In this document: positions 32,525 to 43,681 of the stretch, piece by piece
Numbering within the stretch: position 1 is the stretch's first letter
Layout: each line of letters starts with the position of its first letter
Origin: Ulva prolifera
Taxonomy: Eukaryota > Chlorophyta > Ulvophyceae > Ulvales > Ulvaceae
Assembly: GCA_023078555.1 (NCBI GenBank)
Contig: JALAAN010000012.1
Span: 36,001 to 100,000, forward strand
Reading direction: 5' to 3'
Length of the DNA: 64,000 bases
Notes under the pieces: model-generated
What the model was told of the DNA's origin: nothing
Database searches by the model: none
What the model saw: the letters and a program-made list of their open reading frames with translations, nothing else
Position numbers and translations under genes: made by a program

Positions 32525-32865
32525 GTGTTACAAGGACAAAGCAAGCGAGGCAGGTAGCACCGCAAGCAAGAAGCAGGGAAACGCACACCACGCAGCAAGC
32601 CACACGAAGCGCACACCAAAACACCCACGCAACGGCAGCACCCACGCCGGACACAGCGACACTGCCACACAACCACACACACGCCCATGCCCACACGCCC
32701 ATCCCCACCCGAACCCCGCCCAACAGCAAGGCGCACGAGCCCCGGAAGCACAAGCAGCCAAGGCCGCCCAGCAAACAAACAGCGAGACCGCAACAACCCC
32801 CAGCCCGGGGAGGCCCCCGCCTCCCCCAGCACAACCCCCCAACCCCAGCCCGCGCACACCACCCC
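32525..32865 (-). repeat. inverted LINE-A 3' tail
   Basis: Starts GTGTTACAAGGACAAAGCAA, then GGTAGCACCGCAAG, followed by a CA-rich 3' UTR like those at 5200-5440. It lies head-to-head with copy 3 and ends at the CACTA terminus of element A. Confidence 0.55.
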
Positions 32866-33337
32866 CACTAGGAGAATGGTGACGTGGTGGTGAGGAACGT
32901 GCGAGGACGGCTCGCGGAAGAGGGGCGGATGCGTGGCGGAGCCCCCGGAACGGCGAAAGGACTGTTGGCGGAGCGTCCGGAAGGCAGCCCCGAGCGTGGG
33001 AGGAAGTTCCGCGAGCGTTCCGACCGGGTGGTTTCCAAGTGCACTCCACGTGGGTGTTCCGCCGGAACGTTTCCGGAGTGGTGCCGGAACGCGCGAAGGA
33101 TCCGCAATGCATCCAGAGGACTGCTTGAGGAAGAATGCTTAAAATTTCGGAATGATTTCGGATCCGGGGACGTTCCGGCAGAGCCTTGCGGAAGCCGTCC
33201 AGAAGCCTGGACGAACATGCTGGTTCATGAGGGGTTATTACTTGGTTACTCTCTGTTCGATCGTGCCGGAGGCAGAGAACGTACGTGGTGAGGTCAGCGA
33301 GGCCTCCTTTACATGTGTGCCACGTGCATGTTGCCGT

Positions 33338-33396
33338 TGATACGGATGCGACTCGGTATCGGTGTTTGTTCTCTCCCATTCACTCTATTTTAACAG
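33338..33396 (+). repeat. LINE-B type 3' tail in element A
   Basis: CGGATGCGACTCGGTATCGG, TGTTTGTTCTCTCCCATTCA and CTCTATTTTAACA resembles the LINE-B end. It lies between A's subterminal region and its accessory gene. Confidence 0.45.
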
Positions 33397-33411
33397 GTGC
33401 ACCAGGTTTTC

Positions 33412-33555
33412 AACGAGAATCGCGAATGGTGCGCACCTGACATACGGTCTTGCGGGAAAGGCAGTTTTGCGTACGCGTTCATGATGATATGCGTACGCAA
33501 AACTGCCTTTCCCGCAAGACCGTATGTCATGTGCGCACCATTCGCGATTCTCGTT
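33412..33555. repeat. 65-bp-arm near-perfect hairpin
   Basis: Arm 33412-33476 and arm 33491-33555 are inverted copies with a single mismatch (64 of 65), separated by a 14-nt loop. The arm starts AACGAGAATCGCGAATGGTG and ends TTGCGTACGC at the loop. A transcript from either strand would form a long double-stranded RNA. No coding frame is implied. Confidence 0.9.
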
Positions 33556-33909
33556 CGACCGCGAAACTATATTCATGATGTTTACAAGCAGCATGTACAC
33601 CGTGGCTCCGAAACAAGACAGCTTTGTTGATGTGTTCACACGAGTTTGTAGGCAGGCGGTCATGCCTTGCATAGGCAATCATAAACTATCATAGACATTG
33701 CTTACATTGAGATCTCGTCACCTTGCGACCTCTGCATGTCCATACGGAACGACATTACTACTCTAACAAGTCATGCCACGTCTAACATGTCATATACCCC
33801 ACTCATACACTCGGTCACGACCGCCTGTGTTCAGGGACAGTTTCTTCTCAGCCCCCGTTAACGTTGGTGTACAACTAATAGACAGACATCTTCAACCTGA
33901 GTCTTCACC

Positions 33910-36217
33910 TCACGACAGCATCTCAATCAAGGTCTGCTGAAGGGCCCGGACCTCCTCCTGCACGCCCCGCCGTTGTATCATACCGCTGACAGTACACACA
34001 TATTGAGATATACTCGTTGAGATTTGCTGTGGCATACCTTGTCCTGTTTAATTGATTCATCGAGCTTCTTTGCCTGCTGACCCTTCCGGTTGCGGGCGGG
34101 GCCGGATGCCAGCTTCGCTAATTCGTCCTCAGACGTGGCTATTCTTTCATTGAGAACCTTGCATGCATGCCTGAGAGACTCTTCGTCGGCCTCTGCCTGG
34201 CGCTTCTCCAGAGCCGGATGCGTATCCTTCTTCTTGGCCTTCTGCAGAACAACGATGCTGTCACACGATCTCTCGCACCTACGGAAACAACATGACCAGC
34301 ATGTATACGATATTGATGCATCAGCCCGCGCACTGCATCATCATGAACGCGCGTACATGAGCCTGGGCTTATGCAAGCACAGTTTATGTCAATCTTGTGG
34401 AGGTATGTACAGATCAAGGCGTACCGGTTCATCCTCCTGTATGTCCATGTCTGCTGGGCCGCTTCGCCGAGTCTTGGGCTGTGGCATCTCGTCGTCCGCA
34501 ACTTCCGGAGCGGCTGCCACTATGTGGGGTAGGACCTCGAATTCTAGGTCATCGCTGTCAGTCGGAGGTACATCCTTCCGTGTTCGGTTGAGAATCGGAG
34601 GTGAAGGGGGGAGATCGGCGATTGACCTGTCGCTGCCTCTCTTGCTGGCGCGTCTCCCGCCGTTGCTGGTCTCGGCCTGCGTAGCAAGGCATGTCGCGAT
34701 TCTGTATCGACGCGACTTCCACGGCTGACATCGCTTTAATATCCCTGCCTCATGTACAACATGGCCGCGAAGACGTACCCGGTCACCCTGTTGGCTCTTC
34801 CGGTGGGTGGGACGCAACGGAGATTCCGCTGTCTGTTCCTTTTTCATCTCACCCAGGATGAAATCCCTAAAGTACTGGTTGTCAGCCACGTACACTCCTT
34901 CTTCCCGTGCCCACTGCGCGGCCGACTTCATCGTGCCATCGCCGTAAGCAGTCCTGGTTCCGATTCTGGACAGCTGCATGTATAGGTGATGTGTCAGTGG
35001 CGTGCGCTTGTCACGTGCACTAGGATGCTGTCGTTGTGCAGTAGCAAAACGTCCACTACAGATGGGTCTGCAGTGGTCAGTTAGGCGCGGCGCACGAGAA
35101 TGGTTGGTGGGCCACCAACCATTCGGGCCGGCATGCATGCACGTCAATATCCACGCGCCTGTTCGAATGCAAGCGCGAGTGGAAGCGTCATACCGTAAGT
35201 TTTAGTTGGGCGAAATGTTAAGTATGTGTGCGGAGTACTTAGCACATGACGCCTGAGATCTGGGATCACACCTGCATGGTCAGTATCTGAGTCAGATACT
35301 TAATCCATGACCTTGTTCGACCTGTACAGAGAGCTGGAATGTGTCTTCTCATTCGCGGGCTGGCGACTGCCACGTGTCACCCCATGCGTGCATTCGCATG
35401 TGCACCTGCCTTGTGCGCTACGAGGCACTTTCACAACAGGTGGCCATTGCCTCCCGCGGCGCACGCTCCGCGGCGACCACTTCCAGCACGAAAACAGCAC
35501 TTGGGTCAATCACACTACACGCTCAGCCATACAACACAACACGAAATCATCACAATCCACCGTAATCTTCACACTACCGTATGGCAACCGCCCCAGCAAG
35601 TCAGCCCGGCGATACAAAGTCAAGTTGTTAGCAGGCTAGCACAAGCGTACCCCCGCTGCTGCCTCTGCTACCGCACCAACGTGCTGATGCATCAGCATAC
35701 TTCCTTCATACATCCGCAGCTTTGGGTCGCCGTCCTTCAGCAGCGCCTGCATGAGCGGAGACGCCTTGTCCTCGTTCCTCATCTGGCCCAGGATCGCCGA
35801 CAACTTGTCAGTCCACATCAGCACTCCCGACTGTAGTACCTCCCATACATGATCGCTGTCGCCCGTCGCAGCGGTAGCAGTGGAGGCCGCTGTGCGTGCC
35901 GACGCCCCTGGAGCGGAGCCTCGATTCCGGAGGTTGATGGGCTGGACCAGCACCCGGGGCTCGATGCCGCCAGCGATCTTCCCCTTCTGGAAGTAGAAAG
36001 TAATACATGTCTTGAGGGACTCCACGTTGTCGACGTCCAAGGTGGCCTTGTTGTCGTTGGCCGACGACAGTGTCATGCCGTCCGACCCCCCTCCCCTTCG
36101 CCAGATACTCCTCGCTAGCACATCCAGCATCCCATTCTCAGAATTGGCGTCCGCAGTGTCTTTGTCGACGACGATCGCGGCATCTCGCTTGAACTGAAAT
36201 TGAAGGCTGTCCGACAT
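33910..36217 (-). CDS. CACTA accessory protein, element A (coiled-coil C-terminus)
   Basis: Multi-exon leftward gene. Exon 1 starts at 36217 (MSDSLQFQFKR...) and contains GMLDVLARSIWRRGGGSDGM, LKTCITFYFQKGKIAGG and GVLMWTDKLSAILGQM. A later exon near 34750-34990 encodes GTMKSAAQWAREEGVYVADN. A Lys/Glu-rich coiled-coil segment near 34040-34240 (KRQAEADEESLRHACKVLNE) precedes a short last exon ending in the TGA at 33910-33912. Every block has a counterpart in the same order in the element B gene at 56776-59153, so it is a conserved part of the transposon. I do not recognise a family. By position it could be the TnpA/TNP1-like DNA-binding partner of CACTA transposases, which is an inference. Internal exon limits are approximate. 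Confidence 0.6.
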
Positions 36218-36547
36218 CGCGACATACACACCAGAGAGGACCGGAAACAAACAGACACTTAGCAGCCAATGCGTTTACAGTAACTCCAACTTCTTTGGAA
36301 CTTGGCAATGCCTATCCGTCGATGCTGATATCCAAGATTTTGAAAACACAGTGCCGTGTTGGTGCCCGGCCATTGGCCACAGGGACACTCCCTCGTTACA
36401 TCCTCACGCATGATTATCCCCCGCCACTCCACTCGTCCCCGAGTACGCTTGCACTACGCCTGAACCTCGTTCATACCACGCCGCTCGCTTGCCGCGGCGT
36501 CTTTCCATTCATCCAGGCATAGTTCAGCGACGTTTAATGTGCAGAGA
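36218..36547. promoter_or_regulatory. divergent promoter spacer, element A
   Basis: A 330-bp spacer between the start codons of the leftward accessory gene and the rightward transposase. Element B has the same arrangement with a spacer of 317 bp (59154-59470). No TATA box or other specific element is called. The promoter role is inferred from the conserved head-to-head layout. Confidence 0.45.
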
Positions 36548-39500
36548 ATGGCTCCGCGTAGGCCTCGCACCGCCAAGCGTGCTGTCGACGACGACCTTGC
36601 ATCCGTTGGCGTGCTGCGCCTTGATCCTCCTCTTCGTGATGGGGACCGAAAAATACTATACAAGTGCACTAAATGTAGTAAACCGTTTGACAGGCTTCTA
36701 ACTGCCCAGAATCACCCCCGCGCCTGCCCTGCGGAGCGCGCTCAGACTCGTGACGAGGGCACGGGAGATGACACAGCCAGCCAGCCAGTGGCGGGCAACC
36801 AGCCTCCGGGCGATGTCGACCTCGGTCGAGTCGACGAGGTCCTCATCGAGGTGTGCCTGTCCCTGAACACCTCGTGTGATCTCCGAGTGTTGACTACCTG
36901 GTGATCGGGATTGGTGTCATGTGGCCAGGTCCCTAAGGGCTCCGACGTATCCGAAGAAGACTACGGAGACGACGATGCGGACAGCCTATACGATGACGCC
37001 AGCAGTGTCCGAACCAGCCTGTCAGGAGATGACTGGGACACAGACTCTACTGAGGTTTGTCCTCTCGGTGTCTCCCGACGCAGCCTGATTATCCGAGTTG
37101 CTCTTATGCTGGGCACCCACCCCCTGCTCCCTCTCGGCGTCAATGGCTGGTGACTATGTGCAGAGCGACTCCCTCGACGGCCGCGAGGGTCCACAGGTTG
37201 CAGCCGAGGCTGCAGCCGTGAAGGGGACTGCCGCATGGTGGCGTCAGAGACGGATGGATCCGGTCTCCGACACCTGCCGTCTCACAGTGTTGACTGTATC
37301 AATGTGGATCGCCAGCCTGAAAAGCATGTTCCGGATGAGTGATGTTGTGGTGGACATGTGGTGTCGTTTTGTGCATTATCTACTCTTACCAGATGGGAAT
37401 ATGTTCCCCCCATCCTTCCACTTGGTCAAGGCTGTCGTGGCTGTACCATATGTCTCTTCGGTGACCCGGCACGTGTGCCCACAGTGCTGGACTCTCTTCC
37501 CAGGTATAAAGCCGTGTGATCATACCCACCACTTGGATGACGTCTGCAACACCCCAGGGTGCACCCAGAAGCGTTTCGAGGTGGACCTGGCAGGCAAGGG
37601 TGCACCTAGCCGGAGTGTCTTCTACTTTGGGGAGGCCGCATCGCCGAAAGACCTGATTCTGCAACCCGGCGTCCTTGCCGCGGTTCGTGCTCATCGAGTG
37701 CACGCCCTACTGGATGCCGCCGGTTTCTGGAAGTCCCCTGTCGGACGTGCCCTGAACGCCGCATGCGGGGGGATTTTCAACAAGGCTGACCCGGACGAGA
37801 TTGCACTGCTTTTCAGCTTGGGTGCGCTCAGCTTGATTTCGACCTATCCTGCGTCACTCAGTTGCCAGGGCATCGATATCGTCTGGGTCCAGTGGGGTCT
37901 GCAGTAGCCTCTCCCCGACACTGAGCCCGCTTGCAGGGGGTGACGGCGCCCAACTGTACGTGAACAAGCAACACGGGACCACAATCTGGGGCATCCGCCT
38001 GCTGGACCTCCCCCCTCATCTGTCTCATTGCAATGATGCCTGGATCCCCCTGGGGGTAGTCGAGGGCCCAACTGAACCCACGAACATGGACAGCATCCTT
38101 GCACAGGTCCTCGAGTTCTTCAAGAAGCATGACCCAGGTACGTGTCAGTCTGGCGAGTGTGTACCCAACGCACACTCATGTCCGGCCAGTGCTTGATGTG
38201 GCTGTGTTCACTATAAACCCCCTACGATGCAGCCAGGAAGGGGGAGGACGGGATCGAGGCTTTCAAAGTCGAGATGCCTGACGGAACAGTTCTGCGCATC
38301 TGGCCTGTGCTCTGCTGTGTGGAGGGCGACATTCCGTGGATGCAGAAGTTGACCAACAGCATCGGGCACGGCGGCAAGAGGGCGTGCTTCCGTTGCGCCC
38401 AGAACGGCGTCTGGGTGTTCGCTGCCAACACAGTTCGGCATGTTGGCTCCAGTTGCCGCGCCGTCGCCATGCTGCCTCTGACCACCCCTGCTTACCCCTG
38501 GAATCCCTGCCAAGCCCGCCTCCGCCACCCCCTCCGACATGGCTAGGGGGCGCACTACTGTCCTTATCAGACATCCGCCGTGCAGCTGGCTTGGGTTCCA
38601 CGGCCCGGTCATCCAGCCTCAGCCGGTTCACGCTGCGGGGCCTGATCAAGGAAAGCCCCTCACAGCGGCGCAAGAGACGGACATTGCCGCGGGGGCGGTG
38701 CCAAGGATGGTGCCCGGCAGTCTGGAACCAGACCCCGGGCCCCCCCCCTCGCACGAAGTGGTCCGAGGTTACCACCATCGACCCGGCGACCCTGGCAAAG
38801 GACTGCCGGCTGAAGTACTCTGCTTCAGAGATGTGCGCTCGCGGCCACACAGCAGACCAGTTGACTGATCAGGTGCGGCTACCCTTGTATTTGAATCTTT
38901 CCTCTGTCATGCGGCCCATGTGCCAGCATGCATGGTCGATGTTCTGCCAATACGCCCACCAGGTGGCTTGCATGCAGACCACCAGCCCCACGTTGGACCG
39001 CTACACCGCCAAAGACACCCTGCTGGAACGGCAGAAACTTGCGAAGAAGGAGCACATCCGCCTGGGGGTGAAAGGGTCTTCCCTGTTCAGCACCCTTTCA
39101 TACTTCAAGTGCGCAGCGCACCCCTGCCATAGGACAGCTGCCGTACCGTCATCTGGACCCATGAATTCACCGTGACGGATGTTGATTCTGCAGTCCATGC
39201 CACTTCTTCCGCTACGGTGTCGCGCACATGTTCCTCCTTGGCCTGCTAATGGACTTCTGGAATCAGTGGCTGCCGAGTTCGAAGAGGCGTAAGAAAGCCC
39301 GCCCAGCAGGCCCCAGGCGGTTGTATCAGCTGCCTAAAGAGGTGGTGTCCCAGATCGCTGCCCGCGCGTCCCACATCATGCACACTTATCTGTTCAAGAA
39401 AGTGTACACCGACATCACCAAGTGCGGTTCCGCGGCCCCCCACAATACGGCAGCGGTCACTGGTTACTGCTGGCAGCTGTCCCATGCACACGTGTCGTGA

Positions 39501-40908
39501 ACCTTACAGCTTGTGGAGGCCAGCAGGTGGCTCGCTTCAAGTTTGCACTGCTGCAGGCACCGGTCTCGGTGGCTCATGGAGGACTGGCTTGCGTTCACTG
39601 AGACGTTCTCCTTGTACTTGCTGCACGACCTCCAATGGGAGCCCGACCAGGAGGATGTTCGGCTGGTGTTCGAGGAGATGTGGACGCACTTCCGGGCAGG
39701 CACCCTGTACTTCCTGCGGTACGAGGAGCTCCAGCATACCGCACCCCGGATCAAAGCAGCTCAAGACGCGTTGATGAAGTACGGCGCGATGGCAGAAGAT
39801 CTCTTTGGGGGGGAGGTGATCTGCACCTTCAAGCATCATATTGCAGCCTGGCACCTACCGGACCAGGTGAGATGCTGTGGGCCTTCCTTCTTCTGTCTAG
39901 AGTTCTGGATCGAACGCATGGTGCAGCTACTCAAACGGCTGATCAAATATCGTTCCACCAAATCACCAGAGAAATTGTATGTCAACGATGAGCTGCTGCG
40001 GCGCACATGCATGAGACTTCTTCACAGCAGCGAGACGGCAGAGGCGGCCATGCGCACGTTGCAAGAGGCCGTGGCCTCAGAGAAACGCCGTCGGTCAAAA
40101 CGGCGCAAGGTCCGGGCCGCTGTGGGCGACACCGACTCTGATGACGGTGATGACGACAGGGTGTTTGGGGCGGGTAAGGACCTCGACGCCGAAGAGAAGA
40201 AAGAAGTGATGCCGCTGGGGTACACTGGGGTCGGTGAGTTGTCCGGGCTGCCTTACCTGCTCTACCACCAGGACGCCCTGCAGGAGGTAGGGTGGCCGAC
40301 CCAGCGGGTCTTGGGTGCGGGCTACGGCAGGAGAGAGGCCATCATGCGGGAGCTTGGGCTGCCGGTCGCTGGGGAGGTTGTTGCTGAGCGGCAGCTCTGT
40401 GAGGTGCACCTGCAAAAAATCCTGCGAGGGCGGGCTTTGGTAGGGGATGTCCTGACCTGTGCGCAGCACACTGGTCAGGGTAAGAAAGACAATCGATGGT
40501 GCCTGCTGAAGTACCATGTAGTAGAAGAGGGTACGAATAGGGGCCAGGATCGGTACTATGTGGGCGACTTGCAATACATAGTTCGTGCCAGGCTCAGCAC
40601 GGCAGACGGGTCGCGTTTCTGTAGAACCTGCACTGTAGAGGCTAGCGTACTGTACCTCGGTGTGACAGACGTGTACGACTGTAGTACACCCTTTACACCC
40701 GGATGCAGGGAGGCGGATGAGGAGCTGAACCGAGTTTTACAGGGTGGATGGTGTGCATCACCGTTCCTCTGCTTGCACTGGCCGGTATGTAGTGAACATT
40801 GCAATTGCAATTGATGCTATGGCCGGGCAGTTGGTTCCGGTGAAACGGACGGCAGGAGGTGTTCAGTACTGGCAGACAGCGAATAAGGCCTCCGGGCGTA
40901 CTGTGTAA
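36548..40908 (+). pseudogene. Tnp2-like CACTA transposase, element A, frameshifted
   Basis: Exons run from MAPRRPRTAKRAV at 36548. The protein has a C2HC zinc finger (KCTKCSKPFDRLLTAQNHPR), an acidic exon, then WWRQRRM and PDGNMFPPSFHLVKAV. Next come CPQCWTLFPG, GDGAQLYVNKQHGTTIWGIR, LLDLPPHL and CVEGDIPWMQKLTNSIGHGG. CFRC, LGVKGSSLFSTLSYFK and VAHMFLLGLLMDFWNQWL follow. This order matches the plant Tnp2 family (D in GDG, D in EGDIPW, CxxC, KGxS). Approximate later exons are 37937-38137, 38233-38437, 38586-38872, 38978-39108, 39194-39421 and 39557-40908. Compared with element B the frame shifts inside the C9 run at 38740-38748 and again near 40735-40745. The donor after 38437 is GC rather than GT. 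Probably inactive. Confidence 0.75.
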
Positions 40909-41185
40909 GCACGACCACCTGTTGTTGACCGGCAGAATGAAGCTGGGTTGTGGCACTATGAGCGCCACGTAGTGGTGGACGCCGCATCGGTGGGCCTGAG
41001 GAAGGTAACCTCGCTGCGATGAGGCACCTACCCCACCTCAGTCTTGGCACAAATCGATTGTGAGTCCCAAGCGTGACATTTATGGTGTCACTCAACACAC
41101 CGCAATCACGATCGTTATTCTCGTTCCAGCTTGTGTAGTATCAGCTCCCATTGTCGTTCGAGCCCGTGGCCCGCGATTCATTCCG

Positions 41186-41890
41186 ATGTCGTTGTCCATT
41201 GCCACGATCACCGTGCAAACGCTGAAATCGTATCTCACTGAATTAGATAGTAGAGCTCAATATGAGCCTACTTTTTATAGATTCGTGGAGGTAGCGTCGC
41301 AGGGAAACTGGGTTCCTGGCCAGCGCATCCCGTCGCTGGTCATGGACAGGCCACACGGCTTTCCGGTGGACATGATGGAATCCGGCTGGGTATTGACAGC
41401 TTACGATGTCGCTATGATAGATACCATCCTTGCCGGCGATAAAAAGGCGGAGTCCAGGATGATGGCAGGCTTCTCGTCCATGGGAAGGGTACTAACCCAC
41501 GAAGTAGCGGGCGCGAGTACTCCATACCGAGCTGCTACGCTCCATTTAAAGCTGCTATGGGTCGCGATGCGAGAAACCGCATTTCTGCGGGCTGTCCAGT
41601 CAGAAGCACCGTGCGGGCTGCATGGCATCATGGTGTACAGGTCCGTCGCCACGACCCAAGGCCCCGACGAGACCATGGCAGGGCTTCTGCTTCGCCTCCG
41701 GATGACCATCGGTGGCGGGCCGATTGCAGCATGGTGGGATAGGCTCCAGGCCAGCGCCCCACATGCCACTCCGATGTGGCCCAGACCGGCGGTCCTCGAG
41801 GCCCGCTTAACGGCGCCAGTAATGCCGCCGCAGCTCGCACCCCAGGGTGCCCAGCCATCGGCCCTGCATGGCGGTGTCATGTCATCTGGG
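41186..41890 (+). CDS. Ulp1-like protease gene of element A, 5' part (disrupted by copia)
   Basis: The frame starts at ATG 41186 (the frame is open from 41060) and encodes an N-terminal region of about 235 residues with no recognised domain (YEPTFYRFVEVASQGNWVPG, then AWWDRLQASAPH). It is interrupted after the GGG codon at 41888-41890 by the copia LTR. The reading frame resumes in phase at 53811 after the second copy of the target duplication CTGGG. Before the copia insertion the two parts formed one open frame. Confidence 0.65.
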
Positions 41891-42238
41891 TGTCACAATG
41901 CATGCGCCTGCGGGCAGCAGCGTGGTGACAGGTGCACCCATGCACGGGCGATCCTGCGGATCCAGTGTAGGGGTAAGCCGCCAGCCGGGATTGTCTCGAT
42001 GTATTGAGAGAGATCGTGCGAGGGTTTCCCGCCGTAACCTTGAGTGTTCAGTGTGCATATAAGCATGTGCACACTGAGATCTGTAACCATTCTTATCACT
42101 GTTTCACGGTACTAGCTGTATCCTGATTCTTCCCCGCATTCCTCGGTTCTACCTCTGTGCGCAGCAGGTATGGAATGCTGGTTGCCTGACTTGACCTGAG
42201 ACTGCGCGTCTGACCTGCAGATGAGTGACTCTCTGACA
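41891..42238 (+). repeat. copia 5' LTR
   Basis: Starts TGTCACAATG and ends GACTCTCTGACA, so the termini are TG...CA. A TATA-like GCATATAAGC lies at about 42055-42064 and would drive transcription of the element. Identical to the 3' LTR over all 348 bp. Confidence 0.93.
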
Positions 42239-42253
42239 TGGTATCGGTGAATG
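42239..42253 (+). promoter_or_regulatory. copia primer-binding site
   Basis: TGGTATCGGTGAATG begins immediately after the 5' LTR. TGGTATC is complementary to the 3' end of initiator methionine tRNA (GATACCA), the usual primer of copia elements. The match beyond seven bases is poor, so an internal tRNA fragment may be used instead. Confidence 0.65.
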
Positions 42254-42545
42254 TTAGCGTTATGTCTGTTTATGGTCTTGTTCAGGAAGCCGTCGGCCAA
42301 TGTCTGTGCGCAGACACGGCGGGCATTCCACTGTTCTGCCGGCGCTCAGACTGCGGTCAAAAGCGCAGGCATCATTTAGCTCTCTCGTAGTATATTGTTG
42401 TTAGACACAATTCGAGAAGCTTGTTTCAATGATCAGCGCTGAGAAAAGCGAACGCGTTCGCTTATTTTTCTCAACCTGTCGGCTTGCGAGCCATTCCATC
42501 GGTTAGTTGCTGCGCGCGACAAACAACCATCTGTCCTAATGCAGG

Positions 42546-42917
42546 ATGTCTCTCTCAAACGCCAACTCTAACGCCAACTCTCCTCGCGAGGAGAGGCGTG
42601 ACGATGCTGACCAGCAGCCTCTCGTCGACAGGGACGCTGACCAACAGCTCCCTGACGGAGAACAGCCTGCGGGTATGTTGCTCCGGGGCGGACGAATTGT
42701 CCGGCCACGACCCTCTTCCCATACTGGGCAGAGCAGCCAGCAGGTGCCCTTTTCCTCTCATGTTGTGAACGATCCTGGTCACACTGAGTCTTTCATATCA
42801 CTCGAAACGTTGACTGAGGCGCTGCGCGCATCTCGAGGACGTAGCGAACCTGATTTGACTAAAGGAAAACTCCCTGAATGGAATTTTAAGACCGAAAGCT
42901 TCGTTGCGTACGAGCAG
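42546..42917 (+). CDS. copia gag, N-terminal part (interrupted)
   Basis: Starts at ATG 42546 with a polar, Asn/Asp/Gln-rich leader and reaches KLPEWNFKTESFVAYEQ, the typical start of the copia Gag core. The frame then enters foreign sequence at about 42918 and stops at 43031. The rest of Gag resumes near 48161. Confidence 0.7.
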
Positions 42918-42932
42918 AACGTCTGTAACCCA

Positions 42933-43093
42933 TGGCGCCCTTATTCCGCCCTTAACTTAATGTTGTTCCGCACTTACGCCGCCCTTATGCTCCGCCCTTA
43001 TGGGGGGGGGGTTCGATCCGCCGATATGTAAGGGCGGATTGTGTATGGTCGTGTGTAAGTGCGGATTGTGTCATTGCGTAAGGGCGGACTGAA
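42933..43093. repeat. array of CCGCCCTTA motifs with inverted partner array
   Basis: The left half has five GCCCTTA/GCACTTA units (for example TCCGCCCTTA and TCCGCACTTACG). After a run of nine G the right half has the inverted units GTAAGGGCGGATTGTG, GTAAGTGCGGATTGTG and GTAAGGGCGG. The halves can pair into a branched fold-back. The position at the edge of the insertion suggests a terminal structure. Confidence 0.7.
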
Positions 43094-43363
43094 CTGACCC
43101 CTCGCGGCTTTCTTTTCCTCGTCTACTTGGATTGCACGCCTGTTCACGGGAGATGCCTCGGCAATCACTGAAGTGCACTTTAGGGATCCACTGTAGCAAG
43201 CCGTTGCCAATTCGAAATAATTCCAAATAATTCCAAGTCCATTCATGCACGCCACGGTGACGATCATCGCGCATGGGTCCAACACGTCAAGTGTCGTGCA
43301 CTGGCAGTCTATGTCCAAGGCGTCTCCATCATATTCGTGCTTGCTCCAACGACAGCTGTAGAA

Positions 43364-43414
43364 GATGCCTTCTGCAAGAAGCGCTACCTTTTAAAGCTTC
43401 TTGCAAAAGGCATC
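43364..43414. repeat. 19-bp-arm hairpin
   Basis: GATGCCTTCTGCAAGAAGC (43364-43382) pairs with GCTTCTTGCAAAAGGCATC (43396-43414) with one mismatch over 19 bp and a 13-nt loop. Confidence 0.8.
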
Positions 43415-43533
43415 CTTGTATCGACTTGCAAACATTACGCAGGCAACGTGTCATGATGATGACGCCTGAACGTCATGACACGCGTCCATGGTTACTGCCG
43501 CTGCATGTGGGCGGTGCATGTGCTTCAGCAGTC

Positions 43534-43681
43534 TCGAGATGTCGGGGGTGCACTTTGGCAGCGTCAGACGCTGTCAAAATGCACCCTCGACATCTCGCTC
43601 CCAAAGAGTGCAAGCCCGAGATATCGAGGGTGCATTTTGACAGCGTCATGACGCTGCCAAAATGTACCCCCGACATCTCGA
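43534..43681. repeat. nested double hairpin (63-bp arms)
   Basis: Arm 43535-43597 and arm 43617-43680 are inverted copies with about three mismatches and one single-base gap, around a 19-nt loop. Each arm is itself an imperfect palindrome of two 30-nt halves (CGAGATGTCGGGGGTGCACT... / ...TGCACCCTCGACATCTCG). The segment can form either one long stem or two short ones. Confidence 0.88.
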
